DNA from: Leuctra nigra
Taxonomy: Eukaryota > Arthropoda > Insecta > Plecoptera > Leuctridae
DNA length: 64,000 nt
Assembly: GCA_934045905.1 (NCBI GenBank)
Contig: OW203763.1
Span: forward strand, 21,565,108 to 21,629,107
Reading direction: 5' to 3'
The number at the start of each line of letters is the position of its first letter. Positions within the stretch are counted from its first letter, which is position 1. Shown here one piece after another: positions 60,111 through 64,000 of the stretch. Position numbers and translations under genes: made by a program. The notes beneath the pieces are model-generated. The model did not search any database. It had not been told where the DNA came from and saw nothing but the letters and a program-made list of their open reading frames with translations.

Positions 60111-63100
60111 CGACGAGGGGTGATGCACTCACCACGCGGAGTGAGATGAAGAGAGGAGGAGGAGGAGGAGGAGGAGAAGGAGGTGATGTACTATGGACCA
60201 CACACACGCTTATCACACCTGTAAGAATCGTCTGGGAAAAGCATTTGGAATCATCAGGATGATGGGGATCACACGGATGATGGGAATTGTTTTCTAAGTG
60301 GTGGAGATTTTGTCGAAAAAAGAAATCGAAATTTAAAATATAATTATTACGGTAAGTGGTCCGTGGCGTCTTTTGTTGGCCCATGGAAGCGGAGGGTGGG
60401 CTAAATGCCCCCTTGTTTTACCTTGATATTTCCACCGGTATGACCCTTAAACGGGCTTGTGCTGGGTTCCCTCGGAGAACCCAATAAAAAATTAAATGTA
60501 AAATACTCAATTAATATAATTTTTACTTTTTTTGTATTTTATACAAATTGGCTTCGAAATCTTACTACTCTCAAGTTAATCTGATGACACTTCAATGGTG
60601 CATTTTTATTTGACAACATAACAGATTTCTTCTGTCTCGTCTTTATTCTGGACTTATTTGTATTGGCAGGTAATTTCAGTTGTCCGTAAATGTGAACAAT
60701 TGAGAGGGCATGCAGTTTCAAAGCCTTCTTCTTCTTCTCATCCTAGTTGAGCTGTAGAAAAAATTTTACGTTTACCCCTATGTTGTGATGGCTTAAAAAC
60801 ATATTTTCTTTAAAAAAAAATAATTCACGAGAGGAGTTTAAATAGGAAGTTAACTCAATTTGTCGAGACAAGAATTTTTATTCCAGGATGGTTTCACGTT
60901 TATTAGCATTAGCATGAAAGTGTGGAGGGGGAGGATGGGTCCATAAGTGAAGAAAATTAGGTAAAGAGACTGTTATAGTCTAGGTTGGGCTGTGTGGTGT
61001 TAAACAGTGATGCAATTATAGCGATAATGTATGGAGGACATTGAAGCTATTCGCACTGAAAAACACCCTTGGACGGAGGGAATAAAAAGTGCTCCCTAAT
61101 AGGAGCTCGTTTTTCGCCGCTCTCCAACTAGGAAGACAGCTTTGAAATCCTGTCAAGGATTGTTCCTGGATGATACACGCGAACTGGATTTTGTCGCTTG
61201 CTACAAACAAAGGCAATTTCCATATTGTAATTAAATGGTATGAAAATTACGCAAATTAATTAATTAATTTGTTTGTTTGTGTGTTTGTTAATCGAACAAC
61301 AAATAGTGAAGAAAAACAGTTACATAATATGTAGATAAAAATTGATATGATTATCATTATTATACTTTTGTAGTTTATACATAAATGTAATCAGTTTCAT
61401 AAAAAATAAGTTCTTTTAAATTTGCATCAATCACATTCTTCTGGCAATATGGTGACAGTATCTTGAAACTAACATCTCTTTCACTTGTGTTGAAGTTCAT
61501 CTCTCATGCGGTGTGACGTCATTTCCAAGTTGCATTCAAAGAAACATTCGTTCGAATTGTCGTCACATTTTCATGCGAGTAGCTCGAACGAACGCGAATT
61601 GAGGGGTCCATGGTTCCTGCATCGCATTGCTCCCGCTCTATGCGAGTATTAACTCTTTAACAATAGCGTCAATAATCTACCTTCGTTAGAACGTGCACAG
61701 CCTTCGAGCTGGGTTTATCAACCATTCGACAATATGCAGCAGGATGGGATGAGTTTATATACATACTCTACTACAGAATCAAAATACATCAACTGAATTT
61801 GCCATACATGTAGTCAAAGTTACATTTTCTGAACCAGAATCCATAACGATTTATATTAAACAATTAATTTGCTGTTTGTTGCATCAGTAGTGGACAATAG
61901 TGAAGAGTCGATTTCTTCGAAATGCCAGTAAAATTTGCATTTTTCCCCTTTTTGTTACAATTATTTCTAATGTTCGTATTTACTAACCATAATGGTAGTT
62001 TTCTGATCTTTTTGATTAATTTCTGTCTTGCTATATAGTATTTATTTATAAGTCGAACTCTTTTTAACGTTACAATTTTATATTAGATGGATTATTGTAA
62101 ACTTTGAAAAATTGCTGTAAGAAATGAGTGTTTTTTTAAATCTATAGTAGGTACTGATATGTCAATGGATCAAATAGCTATTAATCTTCTTTGAAAACCT
62201 GGAAAACTCTCTCAATCAGAGACATGTCCGAATCCAGTAATGCACCAGATCACCTCTACTCTGAATTTTCTTTTTCATGATAACCATTGAAAATATGACC
62301 ATGCACGCAAATTGCGTCCGTCCCTTGAGCATTGAACCTTTCTATTGCCCCTCATCTACGTATGTACCAACTGTGCTCTCCGTATCTGCCATTGAGTTCC
62401 CTGCACAATGCCTCTAGCAGTGAAGTCTGTACGCACAAGGCCTATTACAAACACTTGAACGCAATATCGTTGTACAGGATGGGCCGCAATTGTCTATACC
62501 TTATGCACGGTGGTTAATTAGGAGCTGCTGTGGAGAGATTTAATAGCGGCCTCAATAGTGAATTTGAGTGAAGCAAGTTTAAGCGTGTTTTCCTAAAATG
62601 TTTCGATTTATACATTTTCCCTTACCTGAAATATATCAAGTACTTCTTCTTTTTAGAATTTTCGTATTCACATTTGGTCCCCCTTATATGCAGCATCGCT
62701 TCCCCCCTGAACCCCCCCTTCCACCAATCTTAATGTCCCCTGGGGGCCCTTCCAGCCCCTGGTACCTGCACCTACGTCATCAATGCCAGATGTGACCAAA
62801 TAACGAAATCTGATCGGAGTCTATAAACATAATATACACTCTACGGTTTTGTAGAATTGAGGTACACTACCTTATGTTTTATGCATAGCAATCAGCCAAA
62901 AAAATGGAGTAGAATATACGTGAAGAAAACGGATTTTCAAGAATGGCAGAAAATATGCGGAATGAGAAATGTGGTTTTGCCAATTGTCTTTCTTTTTATT
63001 GATCGAACATGGTTTTAGCGGGGTGTACTCATTGTTTCTTTCCACGCATACTTTTCTTAGATATCTCTTTATTTGTGTTAAAATATTAAACTTCGGAATA

Positions 63101-63360
63101 CAAAGTTCGATATGTCGAGAGTGAGCTGCTCAAAGGAGGCTCAAAAAAGGTAATAACTAAAAATAATACCCTCATTGAGTGGATTCAGTATTAAATAAAC
63201 AGTTTATTTTCAAAACGTATCTGCCTTGCAACAAGGTATACAAATAATCAGAATAATAATCAACAATAATGAATGAAATTGATACAATTAATAATTATTC
63301 TACATATAGTGTAAACAAACAACCTTTACTCGTTTACTTGTCGTTTTACTTCTATTCGTC
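60111..63360. other. No recognised gene
   Basis: A GGA trinucleotide repeat lies at 60153-60180 and a TTAA/TTTG simple repeat at about 61255-61290. Open frames of 60-163 residues include N positions or low complexity and show no domain. The segment 62280-62520 is more complex unique DNA without an identifiable function. Confidence 0.5.
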
Positions 63361-63364
63361 ATAT

Positions 63365-63420
63365 GTCAATTCGTCAATTCGTCAATTCGTCAATTCATCA
63401 ATTCATCAACTCGTCAATTC
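63365..63420. repeat. Seven-copy 8-bp tandem repeat
   Basis: GTCAATTC is repeated four times exactly, followed by ATCAATTC, ATCAACTC and GTCAATTC, giving 56 bp without a length change. The overlapping plus-strand open frame (63269-63520) reads a serine/valine/asparagine-rich repeat because of it. Confidence 0.95.
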
Positions 63421-63538
63421 ATTTTGTGATAGCTTAGGTGATGTCTGGATCTATTGCGCAATTCATTTCAACTTCATTGGGTACAGACAAACTATAATTA
63501 AAAAAAGTGTCTACTTATGATACTATTCAAAAGGGACG

Positions 63539-63570
63539 TATTTCACATTTGGCAAGGCAAATGTGAAATA
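63539..63570. repeat. Perfect hairpin, 13-bp arms, 6-nt loop
   Basis: TATTTCACATTTG (63539-63551) and CAAATGTGAAATA (63558-63570) are exact reverse complements around GCAAGG. It has no long T run after it and no neighbouring gene. Its role is unknown. Confidence 0.8.
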
Positions 63571-63574
63571 ATTA

Positions 63575-64000
63575 CAACTTTATGTCCGATAGTCACCTGA
63601 GTTTTGGTATTCTAGTATCACAATTTGCTCAAAACCGACTTTTTTCTTTCGCTTTCGTGATGAAAACTCTGGGATGTGTATTTCTAGATTTTTTTCACGC
63701 AAATTTCCCCAACATTTTTACCGCTGTCTTCAACTATATAAGTTTATAGCGCGGGCATCAACCGACTGATGTTGGGATTCAAGTCGGAAATAGCACGTCG
63801 GTGTTGACATATCGCTACTAAATTCATACAAATTCTCTCCCAAACTTGTTGACAGGCTAGATTCACGATGTCTGTCTGCCCATTCGACCGTTTCAAACAC
63901 ACACTTGATTCCGAACTATTATATTCCTAATGTTCTCTAATCTATTTTCAATGAGTACGTATGTATATATTCTGACGAGTGATGGACCCAAGTTCGATTC
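63575..64000. other. No recognised gene; possible SINE starting at the edge
   Basis: The window ends in CCAAGTTCGATTC, a B-box-like string, so a SINE may continue beyond the last base. A second weak B-box-like GGGATTCAAGTC occurs at about 63774-63785. Confidence 0.35.

Noticed and set aside
60144..60262. Open frames running through the N gap
   Set aside because: They depend on undetermined bases and a GGA repeat.

Overview
This is eukaryotic, nuclear, AT-rich DNA and most likely comes from an arthropod; an insect, perhaps a hemipteran, is my best but weak guess. The evidence is the mix of tRNA-derived SINE copies, a 5'-truncated Jockey-like non-LTR retrotransposon, a hAT-like end, satellite-type arrays, many microsatellites and insect-style splice signals. 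I found no bacterial-type operons and no ordinary protein-coding gene with a recognisable conserved domain. The only strong protein homology I can read by eye is the C-terminal part of a retrotransposon reverse transcriptase at 51117-51760 (minus strand). Nearly all other open frames are short, low-complexity or repeat-derived.

My best reading is that much of the window is a very long intron, or intergenic DNA, next to or inside a gene on the plus strand. The support is two textbook fused splice sites, where a branch-point-like sequence and pyrimidine tract lead to CAG directly followed by GTGAGT. They lie at 15363/15364 and 38570/38571, both on the plus strand and 23.2 kb apart. That is the signature of recursive-splicing ratchet points as described in Drosophila giant introns. 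Each is followed within 100 nt by a second 5' splice site, so each could also define a small recursive exon.

Layout: 1-8.5 kb is AT-rich with little structure. 8.5-9.75 kb is GC-richer with CT, GA and GCCA simple repeats. 12.6 kb holds a long GT microsatellite. 16.0-19.24 kb holds three tandem arrays: eleven copies of a 102-bp unit, about eight copies of a 51-bp unit, and a 103-bp dimer (52+51) that looks like a higher-order derivative of the 51-mer. 19.2-37 kb is mostly featureless with scattered SINEs and poly-C/poly-G tracts. 37454-37545 is an almost perfect 92-nt hairpin. 38.5-39.4 kb holds the second ratchet point and a possible pair of small in-frame exons. 40.6-49 kb has SINE copies and three very long poly-G tracts (94, 25 and 55 nt). 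50.8-51.76 kb is the retrotransposon fragment. 55.3-55.75 kb is a cluster of inverted repeats built on the motif GGTGGAGGTGCC, which also recurs elsewhere in the window. 58.5-59.46 kb is a nested repeat complex: two SINEs, a hAT-like end with six perfect copies of TTATCTAGATAA, then a 159-bp inverted repeat. A 200-base run of N follows at 59911-60110. 60.1-64 kb is mostly featureless apart from simple repeats and one short hairpin.

The most interesting items for follow-up are the two ratchet points, the long hairpin, the satellite cluster that seems to preserve steps of higher-order repeat formation, the dispersed GGTGGAGGTGCC foldback family, the TTATCTAGATAA cluster, and the strong bias of long mononucleotide runs toward G/C in AT-rich DNA. 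All functional statements are inferences from sequence read by eye.
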